64,000 bases of DNA from Alistipes sp. (GCA_021202985.1 JAJQCA010000046.1:81217-145216); one strand, 5' to 3'; positions 10,126-20,760 are shown, numbered from the stretch's first letter. The notes: generated by a model not told the origin, from the sequence alone. A program made the numbers and translations.

Positions 10126-10316
10126 GATTCTTCGCTGCGCTCAGAATGACATTATGGTTATCCCGGGAGCTGTAAAACGACAAAGGATTCTTCCCTGCGC
10201 TCATAATGACATTCTTTGACATCCCGAGAAACCGTAAGTGACGAATTATCTGCCGCTGGTTAGAAGACAGCAAAGAAAAATTGAAAGTCAGATTCTTAGC
10301 AGCATTTAGACTGATA
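10126..10316. repeat. Intergenic repeat cluster GATTCTTCGCTGCGCTCAGAATGACAT (3 units, third degenerate)
   Basis: Units at 10126-10152, 10186-10212 (exactly 60 nt apart) and 10291-10316. Confidence 0.75.
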
Positions 10317-10375
10317 TATGATTTATCGGAGGTGCCGCCACGCGCGAAACCGACGGTGGATAAACGCCCGGTGCT

Positions 10376-10894
10376 CTACTGGTCGCCCAGCTCCTCGGCT
10401 TCCGGGTCGTCCACACCGGCTGTACCGTATCGCAGGAAGGTTTCGAGGGAGATATTCTCAGGCTCGGGAATCAGGAAAGCCTTGGGGAAAGTATCCTTTA
10501 TCCGGCCCCACAAGATAATGGCCTCCTCCTTTGTAAGACAATACCCCGCCGTAACGCGGAAATAAGGCACGTCGTATTTGAGGTCCACCGGAATCTCGGG
10601 ATAGATTTCGCGGAACCGGTTCAGCGTGGAATATGCATTGGCCCGGGCGTTCTGCGAGTTGTCGAAGAAAATCCTCACGCGGTAAGCGCTGATGGTCGAA
10701 CTGCGGCGCGAAGAACCGGCCATGCGGAGTATGGAGGCCGCTTCGCCGCTTTCGGTTACCGTCACCCTCGACCCGCCGGGACCGTCCGGCGCGGAGAGCC
10801 TATTGATAATAATACTGTTATCCTGGGCAGCAGCGGTGACATAAACCGCCAAAAGCAGGCAGCATGACGATAATAAACGGGTATAATAGTTCAT
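10376..10894 (-). CDS. Secreted SPOR-like domain protein
   Basis: Signal peptide; YRVRIFFDNSQNARANAYSTLNRFREIYPEIPVDLKYDVPYFRVTAGYC resembles SPOR domains. Confidence 0.7.
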   Translation of the reverse strand: MNYYTRLLSSCCLLLAVYVTAAAQDNSIIINRLSAPDGPGGSRVTVTESGEAASILRMAGSSRRSSTISAYRVRIFFDNSQNARANAYSTLNRFREIYPEIPVDLKYDVPYFRVTAGYCLTKEEAIILWGRIKDTFPKAFLIPEPENISLETFLRYGTAGVDDPEAEELGDQ

Positions 10895-10911
10895 ATCAGG
10901 GCGGTTGGAGA

Positions 10912-11364
10912 TTATCGGTCAAATATACTGATTAATCGCGAAAGGGGGGTATCCTCGAAATTAAAATCGATTTTGGCGGCACCGGCCTTCACCCGGGTCT
11001 CGCCCCTCACAAGGATACGGTCGGGGTCGAAACTCCCGCCCGACAGGAGGGGTGCGGCGGCCAGCGGGTTGGAAATCCTCATGCGGATGGGAAGTGTAAC
11101 GGAAGTGACGGACCTCTTGCGGATTACAACCGGACCGGTCAGCATCAACTCCCCGATTCGGCCGGCCGAGGTGCTGACGGTAAACCTGCCGCTCTGGATC
11201 TTTATATTCTTCCCCGATTTATTTTGAACGCTCAGCGTTACCACCGGAGTGGAGAGCGATTCGAGCCGCAGTTCTTCCAACTCGAGGATTTGTATGTCGC
11301 CCTCCCGAATGCATGAAGAGGTAAGGGCGGTAAAAAACAAGAGTATTAAACCGAATTTGCGCAT
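10912..11364 (-). CDS. LEA2-like small lipoprotein
   Basis: Start MRKFGLILLFFTALTSSC lipobox; beta-rich LEA type 2-like body. ORF opens to 11427. Confidence 0.6.
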   Translation of the reverse strand: MRKFGLILLFFTALTSSCIREGDIQILELEELRLESLSTPVVTLSVQNKSGKNIKIQSGRFTVSTSAGRIGELMLTGPVVIRKRSVTSVTLPIRMRISNPLAAAPLLSGGSFDPDRILVRGETRVKAGAAKIDFNFEDTPLSRLISIFDR

Positions 11365-11434
11365 ATTATCATCTGTTTTCCCGTGCCGAGGCGACCGGTT
11401 TATCGACCGCACCGGCAAGTATGGCATTACTTTT

Positions 11435-12169
<735 letters not shown>

Positions 12170-12182
12170 AACTTAAATCATC

Positions 12183-13442
12183 TTACCTGTCCTGTTGTAA
12201 CCGCAGGGTGGCATCAGGACTGATGCGCGAAATTATCGTGGTCGGTACCGCCAGGAGGGCCACCAGCAGGACGAAAGTTCCCAGGTTGAGGTACAACCAC
12301 CACCAGAAGCCGAGGTCGACCGGCACCTCGGACAGGAAATATCCTGCCCGGTCGAGTTTCAGCCATCCCGTGCAGCGTTGCAGCAGGCAAATCCCTATCC
12401 CGGCCACATTCCCCCAGAGCAAACCTTTGCCGAGTATATACCCGGAGCGGATTACGAATATTCCCCGGAGGGAAGCGTTGTCCATCCCGAGGGATTTCAG
12501 GGTGCCTATCATACCGGTGCGCTCGAGAAGAATGATGAGCAGGGCGGAAATCATGTTCAGCAGCGACACCATAAGCATTATGACGATTATCACCGCCGCG
12601 TTCACGTTATGGGCTTTCAGCCAGTCGAACAGGTTGGGATAACGCTCCGTAATATCGAGCGCCATCAGAACCTCCCCCTCCGGTTTCTGCACCGCGAAAA
12701 CGGCGTCGTACACATCCTCGTAAAACCGCTCGTGGTTTCCTCCCGAGGAGTTAACCTCGTAACCAGTCACCTGACCCCCATCCCAGCCGTTGAGCCTCTG
12801 CACGTTTCGGATATCGGTCACCACCGTGACCATGTCCAGCTCTTCGAAGCCGGTATCATAGAGGCCCGTGAGTTTGAACAGGTCCCGTCGCGGCGGTCCG
12901 TCATGCCGTATGAAAAGCATTTCCAGCCTGTCGCCCACCCCGACCCCCAGCACAGAAGCCAGCGGAACCGACAGTATAACGTCCTTTGTCCGGTTTTCAC
13001 CTCCCACCTGTGGAAGCTCTCCCTCGGTCAGCGCTCCCTCGAAGAAAGACCAGTCGTAATCCGCGCCCGCACCTTTGAGAACAATGCCCTGCATCCGGTC
13101 GTTCGACCGGACAATACCCCCCTTTATGGCATACGGTTGAACGGCGGCGACGTTTGGTATAGCCCGCAGGGCTTCCTCCAACTCCGGATTTAGCGAAATA
13201 GGGGTGGTTTCGAACGAGGTGTTACCGTCGAGGTTCACTACCTGCACCTGCGCACCGAACCCGGTCACTTTTGCCGTAAGTTCCTTTTTGAATCCCGAAA
13301 TCACCGCCAGCGCAACAATCATTACAGCCGTCCCGATGGCCACGGTGGCCGTGGCTATACCCACCATGATATTACTGCGGCTTCGTCCGCCGCGGCCCGA
13401 TATCCGGCGCGCTATGAAAAATTCGGTATTCAGTTTCGGCAT
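12183..13442 (-). CDS. FtsX-like ABC permease, LolC/LolE type
   Basis: FFIARRISGRGGRSRSNIMVGIATATVAIGTAVMIVALAVISGFKKEL N-terminus; C-terminal FtsX-like TM region. ORF opens to 13475. Confidence 0.88.
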   Translation of the reverse strand: MPKLNTEFFIARRISGRGGRSRSNIMVGIATATVAIGTAVMIVALAVISGFKKELTAKVTGFGAQVQVVNLDGNTSFETTPISLNPELEEALRAIPNVAAVQPYAIKGGIVRSNDRMQGIVLKGAGADYDWSFFEGALTEGELPQVGGENRTKDVILSVPLASVLGVGVGDRLEMLFIRHDGPPRRDLFKLTGLYDTGFEELDMVTVVTDIRNVQRLNGWDGGQVTGYEVNSSGGNHERFYEDVYDAVFAVQKPEGEVLMALDITERYPNLFDWLKAHNVNAAVIIVIMLMVSLLNMISALLIILLERTGMIGTLKSLGMDNASLRGIFVIRSGYILGKGLLWGNVAGIGICLLQRCTGWLKLDRAGYFLSEVPVDLGFWWWLYLNLGTFVLLVALLAVPTTIISRISPDATLRLQQDR

Positions 13443-13755
13443 ATTACGGTAGCGGTTTTGCACTCTCCGTGCCACAGCGCAGGGTTTGCGCCGCAGACGC
13501 CTGCAAAGTAATACAAAATTTGTGAATACCCGGTATTTGTCCTACTTTTAACATTGGTTCGGGCTTTACCGCAGGCATCGGTCGGCGCCTTACCGGGCAC
13601 CCGCCGGGCCGGACCCTGCCAGCCTCTCCTGCGCCGGCCGAGATGCAGTGGCTGACAATGTTTTGAAACTTTACGAAACGCGCTTCGGAGGGGCCGAAGA
13701 TAGAAGAATCGAGTGTAAAGATGCCGCTTCCGGATGCGCGAACAGATTAAACGGT

Positions 13756-14541
13756 ATGATTATGGTACGGACAGTAATGGTAACGGGGGCCACCTCCGGC
13801 ATAGGCGAGGCCACCGCAAGGGCATTCGCCGGCGAGGGGGCCAACCTGATAATAACGGGCAGGCGCTGGGACAGGCTGAAGGCGTTGAAAAAAGAACTCG
13901 AAGCCGACCACGGTGTGGAGGTGCTCGCGCTGGCGTTCGACATCCGGGACAGGAAGCAGTGCGAATCGGCGGTCGACTCCATTTCGGGCGACCTCGCCAC
14001 AGTGGACGTGCTGGTAAATAACGCAGGTCTCGCCGCGGGTCTCGACCACTTCGAAGAGGGAGAGGTGAACGACTGGGAAATGATGATAGACACCAACGTG
14101 AAGGGCCTGTTGTACATCACCCGCCGGATAGTGCCGCGGATGGTAGCGGCCGGCGGAGGCCACGTGGTGAATATTGGCTCGATAGCCGGCACCCAGCCCT
14201 ACGAGAAGGGTGCGGTTTACTGCGCCTCCAAGCATGCGGTCCACGCATTGAGCCAGGGCATGCGGATAGACCTGCTCGGAAAAGGAGTGAAAGTCACCGA
14301 AATACGCCCCGGGATGGTGGAGACCGAATTTTCACTGGTCAGGTTCCACGGCGACGAGCGCCGGGCAGGGGGTGTTTACGACGGTGTAACGCCCCTCACG
14401 GGAGAAGACGTGGCCGAAGCGGTCCTCTGGGCCATAATGCAGCCGCCCCACGTGAATATAGACGAGATCGTGCTCACTCCCCTCGCGCAGGCAAATGCGT
14501 ACTACACGTTCCGACAAAAGGAACAGCCGGACGCAAAATAA
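13756..14541 (+). CDS. SDR-family oxidoreductase (YdfG-like)
   Basis: VTGATSGIGEATARAF, NNAG, YCASKHAV, EIRPGMVETEFSLVRF; internal Met preferred over ORF start 13648. Confidence 0.92.
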   Translation: MIMVRTVMVTGATSGIGEATARAFAGEGANLIITGRRWDRLKALKKELEADHGVEVLALAFDIRDRKQCESAVDSISGDLATVDVLVNNAGLAAGLDHFEEGEVNDWEMMIDTNVKGLLYITRRIVPRMVAAGGGHVVNIGSIAGTQPYEKGAVYCASKHAVHALSQGMRIDLLGKGVKVTEIRPGMVETEFSLVRFHGDERRAGGVYDGVTPLTGEDVAEAVLWAIMQPPHVNIDEIVLTPLAQANAYYTFRQKEQPDAK

Positions 14542-14665
14542 CTCCCGTCCGCAGCCGTTTCCTTTTCAGTAAGACCGGACGGTGACGCGGAATGGATTAC
14601 GGACGGGGGAGCGGTTACAGCCGGGATAATTATTGATTAACTGAAATAAACGAAAGGAGAAGATT

Positions 14666-15358
14666 ATGTATCCGATACTCGGTATCAACGCCGCATGGTG
14701 GCTGATAATTATAATCGGTGTGGCGGGCCTCATAGTACAGGCCAAATTGCAGTCGGTATTCAGCAAATATTCCAAGGTGCCGTTCCCGGGCGGCCTCACG
14801 GGCCGGGACATCGCCGAACGTATGCTGCGCGACAACGGCATCAGCAATGTAAAGGTGGTCGCCACCTCCGGGCAGCTTACCGACAACTTCAACCCCGCCA
14901 ACATGACCATAAACCTCAGCGAAGGGGTCTACAACAGCAGTTCCGTCGCCGCGGCGGCCGTCGCCGCCCACGAATGCGGCCACGCCGTGCAGCACGCACA
15001 GGGTTATGCACCCATTAAACTGCGCTCCGCGCTGGTACCGGTGATAAGTTTCACTTCCCGGTTCGCGATATGGGTAATTATAGCGGGTATCCTTGTGATT
15101 AACACTTTCCCGGCCCTGTTCTGGGTTGGTATCCTGATGATAGCGGCCTCGGCGCTCTTCTCGATAGTAACCCTTCCGGTGGAGTACAACGCATCCCACC
15201 GCGCCATGGAATGGCTTCGCGCCAGCCGCACCCTAAACGACCAGCAGCTCGGCGAGGCCCGCATCGCGCTCAACTGGGCTGCACGGACCTATCTCGTGGC
15301 AGCGTTAAGCGCCATCGCGACGCTCCTGTATTATATTTCATTCGCACGCCGCAATTAA
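14666..15358 (+). CDS. Membrane zinc metallopeptidase, YugP family
   Basis: HECGHAVQHAQGY motif with TM segments; MYPILGINAAWWLIIIIGVAGLIVQ. Confidence 0.9.
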   Translation: MYPILGINAAWWLIIIIGVAGLIVQAKLQSVFSKYSKVPFPGGLTGRDIAERMLRDNGISNVKVVATSGQLTDNFNPANMTINLSEGVYNSSSVAAAAVAAHECGHAVQHAQGYAPIKLRSALVPVISFTSRFAIWVIIAGILVINTFPALFWVGILMIAASALFSIVTLPVEYNASHRAMEWLRASRTLNDQQLGEARIALNWAARTYLVAALSAIATLLYYISFARRN

Positions 15359-15427
15359 TCCCGCCTCCCGGGCGTGGAGGGCGCGATAAAGAGAAAATTT
15401 TCCATCTTTGCGGAAAATTTTTTCTTT

Positions 15428-15880
15428 ATGCGGGTTGTCGTACAGAGGGTCCTTTCCGCGTCGGTAGCCATAGTCGGAGAGGTGGTTTCACAAATCGGGC
15501 CGGGGATGCTCGTTCTGCTGGGCGTGGAGCACGGCGATACGGACGAGGACGCCGTATGGCTAACGAGAAAACTGGCCGGACTGAGGATATTCGACGATGC
15601 GGACGGGGTGATGAACATCGACATCCGCGACTCGGGCGGGCAGGCGATGGTAGTCAGCCAATTTACCCTTCACGCCTCCACACGTAAGGGCAACCGCCCC
15701 TCCTACATACGGGCGGCTCCGGAACCGGAGTCGCGCCCCATGTACCGGAAGTTCGTCTCCATGCTCGAAGAGGCGACGGGGCGAGGCGTCGCCACCGGGG
15801 AATTCGGGGCGGATATGCAGGTGAGCCTGGTCAACGACGGACCGGTGACGATTATCATAGATTCTAAACTACGGGAATAG
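15428..15880 (+). CDS. dtd: D-aminoacyl-tRNA deacylase
   Basis: MRVVVQRVLSASV, GMLVLLGVEHGDT, AMVVSQFTLHASTRKGNRPSYIRAA. Confidence 0.95.
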   Translation: MRVVVQRVLSASVAIVGEVVSQIGPGMLVLLGVEHGDTDEDAVWLTRKLAGLRIFDDADGVMNIDIRDSGGQAMVVSQFTLHASTRKGNRPSYIRAAPEPESRPMYRKFVSMLEEATGRGVATGEFGADMQVSLVNDGPVTIIIDSKLRE

Positions 15881-16762
15881 GTAGACGACGTCGCGGGTGG
15901 AGTCGTCCAGATTGTCAAAAAACCGGACAATCCGTTCTTCAATAAAATCTATCGCGGCATTCGCATTCAACGCCGCCTCGTACGCCGTGTAATCGTTGTC
16001 GCTCACGAACTTCTTCATGTTTTCCGAAATCTTTATTTTAAGGGATATCTGCTCGCGGTACATTTCCACGAACTCCAACGTACCCCTGCGGTCGTTCACC
16101 TCGGCAAGTACGGCTATCTCTTCGAGCAGGGCGTCCATCCTCTCCCAATGCCCATGGTACTGCTCCATCATATTGTAGCGGTCCTGTACCGGGCGGTAGT
16201 TGGGGCTTTCGAAGGCGCCCATAATCCGTTCGGCAGCCTCCTCGAGCCGGGCGACCTCCCGGAATTTTTCCCTTATCATATCGTCTTCGGGAGCGTTGTA
16301 CGGGTTCAGCTCGAGTATATAGACCGTGCCGATGAAGCATCCGAGTAGGACCACCGCCGTAGCGACTCCCGTGAGCGTGCCCCTCCACTTTGAGTACAGA
16401 CCCTGCCCGAGAGCCTTGCGTTCGCCTACTTCCGTTTCAAAATGCTTTTTGGAGAGGGTCGTATACATAAGGGCTACCAGCGTGTTTATAACGCTTGAAC
16501 CTACAGCGGGTAAAGCATCTCCCGCAATTAGACCGAAGGTAATCAGCCCCGCAAACAACAGCAGGGAGAGAACCAGCCATTTATTACCTTTACGGCGGTC
16601 GCCGAGGGCGATGAAGTTGCGGCGAAGCAGAAACCCTCCGGCTATCGGCGAACCGAAGAAAACAGCGATGCCGACGGAGCCGGAATCGTAGATTTTAACC
16701 GGTCCGGAACCGGAGGCTGTATGGGCAGGGGTCATCCGGATAAGTTTTACGGGTAGGCTCAA
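15869..16762 (-). CDS. Hypothetical membrane protein
   Basis: N-terminal TM helices, soluble helical C-terminus; convergent with dtd. Confidence 0.6.
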   Translation of the reverse strand: MSLPVKLIRMTPAHTASGSGPVKIYDSGSVGIAVFFGSPIAGGFLLRRNFIALGDRRKGNKWLVLSLLLFAGLITFGLIAGDALPAVGSSVINTLVALMYTTLSKKHFETEVGERKALGQGLYSKWRGTLTGVATAVVLLGCFIGTVYILELNPYNAPEDDMIREKFREVARLEEAAERIMGAFESPNYRPVQDRYNMMEQYHGHWERMDALLEEIAVLAEVNDRRGTLEFVEMYREQISLKIKISENMKKFVSDNDYTAYEAALNANAAIDFIEERIVRFFDNLDDSTRDVVYLFP

Positions 16763-16991
16763 ATATAGCGCTTTCCGGTGAAAAAATATTCCGGCGGCAG
16801 GAAATTATGTCCTAATCGATTCGGGCGCCAGCTTCGGGACCGGGTGAAAAAATCGGCTCCGGAAGAGGAAACGCACTTTATGCGAATCGACCGTTCCGGG
16901 TATTGCCGTCACCCTTGTGCGTTACGGGGACAGTTCGGATGAAACTCCGGGCCGGCGGTGAAATTTCGGGCGGGATTACCGGGCAAAATAG

Positions 16992-16999
16992 TATATTTG
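16992..16999 (+). promoter_or_regulatory. Bacteroidetes -7 element (TATATTTG)
   Basis: TAnnTTTG 29 nt before ATG at 17028. Confidence 0.5.
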
Positions 17000-17027
17000 C
17001 AAAGGTAATTTAACGGGGACAGGCGCT

Positions 17028-17321
17028 ATGACTATTAAGGAAGCACAGGAACTGGTAGGGACATGGAACGAAAGGAACGCGGTTTACAACAGCGAACTCA
17101 CCTCCATGGCGCTGATTGCCGAGAAGGCGGGCGAACTTGCAAGCGCCATTGCCCGCAAGCAGACCGAACCGAGTAAACACCATCACGACGCCCCCAACCC
17201 ACCCCTTTCGGAAGAGGCCTCGGCCCTGTTCTGGGAGTTGCTTTCCCTCTGTTCACACTCGGGAATCGACCTTACGGAAGCCCTTGCCGATAACCTCAAC
17301 CGGCGACAGGACGTAAGGTGA
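17028..17321 (+). CDS. MazG-like nucleotide pyrophosphohydrolase homologue with apparently degenerate metal-binding motifs
   Basis: MTIKEAQELV...NSELTSMALIAEKAGELA...EEASALFWELLSLCSHSGIDLTEAL aligns by eye with Bacteroidetes MazG-like proteins. Confidence 0.65.
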   Translation: MTIKEAQELVGTWNERNAVYNSELTSMALIAEKAGELASAIARKQTEPSKHHHDAPNPPLSEEASALFWELLSLCSHSGIDLTEALADNLNRRQDVR

Positions 17322-17336
17322 TAAAAGTCCCTTACA

Positions 17337-18113
17337 TCACTCCTTCAGCAGTTTACCCATCAGTTTATTGACCGCTTCGGCTATCGACGGTTCTCTGCCC
17401 AGCAGGCGGATAAACTCGCTGCCGATTATCGCGCCGTTGGCGTTCCCGCATGCGGCCACGAATGTGGGGCGGTTGGATATCCCGAACCCGATCAGGCGGG
17501 GGTTGCGCAGCCCCATGCCGTTTATCTTCCGGAAATACTCCAGCGTATCTTCGCTGAAACTGTCCTTAGCCCCGGTGGTGGAGGCCGTGCTGACCATATA
17601 GATAAACCCGGAGGTGTTCTGGTCGATAAGGCGTATCCGTTCTTCCGAGGTCTCGGGGGTTATAAGCATTATGAATTTTAGGCCGTACTCCTCGCCCAGG
17701 TCCTTGTACTGGCTCATATAGTCGGCGAATGGCAGGTCGGGGATTATCACCCCGTCGATGCCGCACTCGAAACAGTCGCGGCAGAATCTCTCGGGGCCGT
17801 ACTGCATGATGGGGTTCAGGTAGCCCATCATCACCAGCGGGATGTCCACGCGGGAGCGGATATCCTTCAACTGGCCGAACAGTTTTTTGAGCGACATGCC
17901 GTTGTTTAGGGCAACCGTGCCGCTCTGCTGTATCACGGGGCCGTCGGCCATCGGGTCGGAGAACGGTATTCCCACCTCTATCATATCCACTCCCTGCCCG
18001 GCCAGCTCACGTATCACGGGTACGGTGTCGTCCGCGCACGGGTATCCGGCGGTAAAATAGACCGATATAATTCCCTGCTGTTTTTCTGCGAAAAGTTTGT
18101 CAATCCTGTTCAT
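17337..18113 (-). CDS. trpA: Tryptophan synthase alpha chain
   Basis: YFTAGYPCADDTVPVIRELAGQGVDMIEVGIPFSDPMADGPVIQQSG. Confidence 0.97.
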   Translation of the reverse strand: MNRIDKLFAEKQQGIISVYFTAGYPCADDTVPVIRELAGQGVDMIEVGIPFSDPMADGPVIQQSGTVALNNGMSLKKLFGQLKDIRSRVDIPLVMMGYLNPIMQYGPERFCRDCFECGIDGVIIPDLPFADYMSQYKDLGEEYGLKFIMLITPETSEERIRLIDQNTSGFIYMVSTASTTGAKDSFSEDTLEYFRKINGMGLRNPRLIGFGISNRPTFVAACGNANGAIIGSEFIRLLGREPSIAEAVNKLMGKLLKE

Positions 18114-18745
18114 ATCTTTTTATTCCTTACTGTTTCGATAAATATCCTGAGCAGCTCCGTATCCTTTATCCCGGGGGCCGTCTCGAAGCGGCTGTTAAGG
18201 TCGAACCCCGCGCAGCGCGAATAAATGGACAAGTCGGTAGCGGCATCCTCCGGCCCTATCCCGCCGCTCAGCAGGAACGGGGTCCGGCCGGTGTAGCCAC
18301 TGAGCACGGAGTGGTCGAACCTGCGGCCCGAACCCCCTTTGAGCGGGGTTTTGGTGTCGAATACGAAAAGGTCGCATGCGCCTTCGTACCCTCCTGCCGC
18401 AGAGAGGTCGCCAGCCGAGGAGATGCCGAACGCCTTTATGATCGTAAGGCCCCGGCCCGCGAGGCCCGCGCAGCTTTCCGGCGGTTCGCCGCCGTGAAGC
18501 TGCACGGCGTCCAGCCCGTACTGCCCGGCTATCCGGAAAACGGTTTCGGCCGTTTCGTCCACGAACACCCCTACTTTCCTGATCGCCGCCGGAAGCTGCC
18601 GGACAACGTCCGGAGCCAGGCCGAAGGCATTGCGCGGCGAGGGGCGGTAGAAGATAAAGCCCATCATGTCGGGGGCAAGAGCCGCAACCTGACGCGCATT
18701 ATCCGCATCGGCCATGCCGCAAACCTTTATCAATGGCGATCCCAT
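18110..18745 (-). CDS. trpF: Phosphoribosylanthranilate isomerase
   Basis: IKVCGMADADNARQVAALAPDMMGFIFYRPSPR; VQLHGGE; LLSGGIGPEDA; overlaps trpA start by 4 nt. ORF opens to 18793. Confidence 0.95.
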   Translation of the reverse strand: MGSPLIKVCGMADADNARQVAALAPDMMGFIFYRPSPRNAFGLAPDVVRQLPAAIRKVGVFVDETAETVFRIAGQYGLDAVQLHGGEPPESCAGLAGRGLTIIKAFGISSAGDLSAAGGYEGACDLFVFDTKTPLKGGSGRRFDHSVLSGYTGRTPFLLSGGIGPEDAATDLSIYSRCAGFDLNSRFETAPGIKDTELLRIFIETVRNKKI

Positions 18746-18752
18746 TCCCCTT

Positions 18753-19541
18753 TCAGTTTTCGATGACCCTTGCGAGGAACCCACGGAGCGCACCGGCGGG
18801 GTCGCCGTGTTTCATAAAGTTCTCGCCCATCAGGAAGCCACGGTATCCGTGCCGTGCCAGCTCCCTGACCGTCGACGGGTCGGAAATACCGCTCTCGGAG
18901 ATAAGCAGTTTCCCCGCGGGTAGCAGCCCCGCCATCCTAACCGACACGGCCGTATCGGTAACGAAGGTGGTCAGGTCGCGGTTGTTGATACCCACCACGT
19001 CCACGTCGGGGCATACATGGCCCAACTCGTGTTCGCCGTTCAGTTCCAGAAGGACTTCGAGGCCCAGCCCTTTGGCGAAGGCCGCCAGCCGGGCGGTCTG
19101 CTCTACCGTAAGGTTTGCGGCTATAAGGAGTATCGCGTCCGCGCCAGCCGTCCGCGCTTCGCATATCTGGTATTCGTCGATTAAAAAGTCTTTACGGAGC
19201 AGGGGGATATCCGCCAGGGGGCGCGCGGCGCGCAGGTCGTCGAGCGAACCGCCGAAATAGTTACGGTCGGTAAGCACCGATATGGCCGCCGCCCCGGCCG
19301 CCGCATATCCGGCGACGACCTCTTCGAGCGACGCTCGGCAGTTGATATCGCCTTTGGAGGGCGAGCGGCGTTTGAATTCGGCTATTATGCCGCCCGGGGT
19401 GCGGGCGATTGAGCCGGAGAACGAGCGTGCGGGCCTTTCGACGGCCCGGGCCTCGGCATAGATATCCGCGAAGGGCCGCGCGGCCCGGGCCGCCGCCACC
19501 TCTGCACGTTTCGTCTCTATTATCCGTTCGAGTATATTCAT
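18753..19541 (-). CDS. trpC: Indole-3-glycerol phosphate synthase
   Basis: IIAEFKRRSPSKGDI, AISVLTDRNYFGGSLDDL, LRKDFLIDEYQICEA, GINNRDL. Confidence 0.97.
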   Translation of the reverse strand: MNILERIIETKRAEVAAARAARPFADIYAEARAVERPARSFSGSIARTPGGIIAEFKRRSPSKGDINCRASLEEVVAGYAAAGAAAISVLTDRNYFGGSLDDLRAARPLADIPLLRKDFLIDEYQICEARTAGADAILLIAANLTVEQTARLAAFAKGLGLEVLLELNGEHELGHVCPDVDVVGINNRDLTTFVTDTAVSVRMAGLLPAGKLLISESGISDPSTVRELARHGYRGFLMGENFMKHGDPAGALRGFLARVIEN

Positions 19542-19683
19542 CGGGTTATGTGTTTATTTTGGGTACTTTCTATTGCTTACACAATCCTAGTTCTAACGAC
19601 TGACAACAACCGTCCAGGGCGGGATGGTTGCCCTCCATATTTCCGGAGCCACGGCCGGGCCGGGAATTGTGACGGGCCGGCAG

Positions 19684-19742
19684 TTTAGCCTGCATTTATC
19701 TCCGCGAAACTTGCGAATGCTGCGGTGGAGCTGCACGAGCAA
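19684..19742 (-). pseudogene. Degenerate duplicate of the trpD 3' end
   Basis: About 44/58 nt identical, no gaps, to 19761-19819; same frame reads ...TAAFASFAEINAG* versus TrpD ...AAAAFAKFTGINAG*. Confidence 0.7.
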
Positions 19743-19761
19743 TTTAGTGTCAGGTATACCT

Positions 19762-20760
19762 TTAGCCCGCATTTATCCCTGTGAATTTCGCGAACGCGGC
19801 GGCGGCCCTGCCCGAGCGAATGGATTCCCGCGCCTTGCCGATACAGTCGGCAATGGGGAGCGCCGGCTCGAAATTGCGTATCGCAAAGGCCGCGTTAGCC
19901 ACCACGGCGTTCTCCTGCGCCGGGGTCGCCGTTCCGTTAAGCACATTGTCGAATATGCGTGCCGCCTCGGCCACGGTCTCACCGCCGTGCAGTTCCTCCT
20001 GGCCGGCGCGGGGGAACCCGAGTTCCTCGGGGGTAAGAATACCCTCGCCGTTGTTGTCCATGTATTTGAAATCGCTCGTAAGCGATATCTCGTCGTAACC
20101 GTCGAGCGAATTGACGATGGTGAAACGGGTGTCTCCCTGCTGGTACATATAGCTGTAGAGCCGTGCCAGTTTGAGGTTATAGACCCCCAGCAACTGCCGT
20201 TTGGGGATCACCGGGTTCACCAGCGGCCCCAGCATATTGAAGAACGTGCGCACCCCCAGCGCCTTGCGCACAGGGCCTACGGCCTTCAGCGCAGGGTTGA
20301 AGAACTGTGCGTGGAGGTATGCTATATTACACTCGTCCAGCGAGCGGCGGAGCAGGTCGGTATCGGTGGTGAATTTGACGCCGTGGTGCTCGATAACGTT
20401 CGAGGCGCCGCTTACGGAGGTCGCCCCGTAGTTGCCGTGCTTCACGACTTTGTACCCGGCCCCGGCGACTGTGAAACAGGCCGCCGTGGAGATATTGAAC
20501 GTGTTCTTGTTGTCGCCGCCCGTGCCCACTATATCTATCGCGTCGTAATCGCCCAGGTCCACCGGTACCCGCATCTCGAGAAGTGCGTCGCGGAAACCCG
20601 ACAGTTCGTCGAGCGTGATGCTGCGCATCAGGAAGACGGTTATGAAAGCGGCTATCTGGCTTTCGTTGAACTCGCCGCGGGCCATGCGGATAAGCACGTC
20701 GCGGGCTTCGGAGCGGTCCAACTCGCTGTGCTCGAAGAGCCTGTAAAGTATATTTTTCAT
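19762..20760 (-). CDS. trpD: Anthranilate phosphoribosyltransferase
   Basis: DIVGTGGDNKNTFNISTAACFTVAGAGYKVVKHGNYG; NMLGPLVNP. Confidence 0.97.
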   Translation of the reverse strand: MKNILYRLFEHSELDRSEARDVLIRMARGEFNESQIAAFITVFLMRSITLDELSGFRDALLEMRVPVDLGDYDAIDIVGTGGDNKNTFNISTAACFTVAGAGYKVVKHGNYGATSVSGASNVIEHHGVKFTTDTDLLRRSLDECNIAYLHAQFFNPALKAVGPVRKALGVRTFFNMLGPLVNPVIPKRQLLGVYNLKLARLYSYMYQQGDTRFTIVNSLDGYDEISLTSDFKYMDNNGEGILTPEELGFPRAGQEELHGGETVAEAARIFDNVLNGTATPAQENAVVANAAFAIRNFEPALPIADCIGKARESIRSGRAAAAFAKFTGINAG

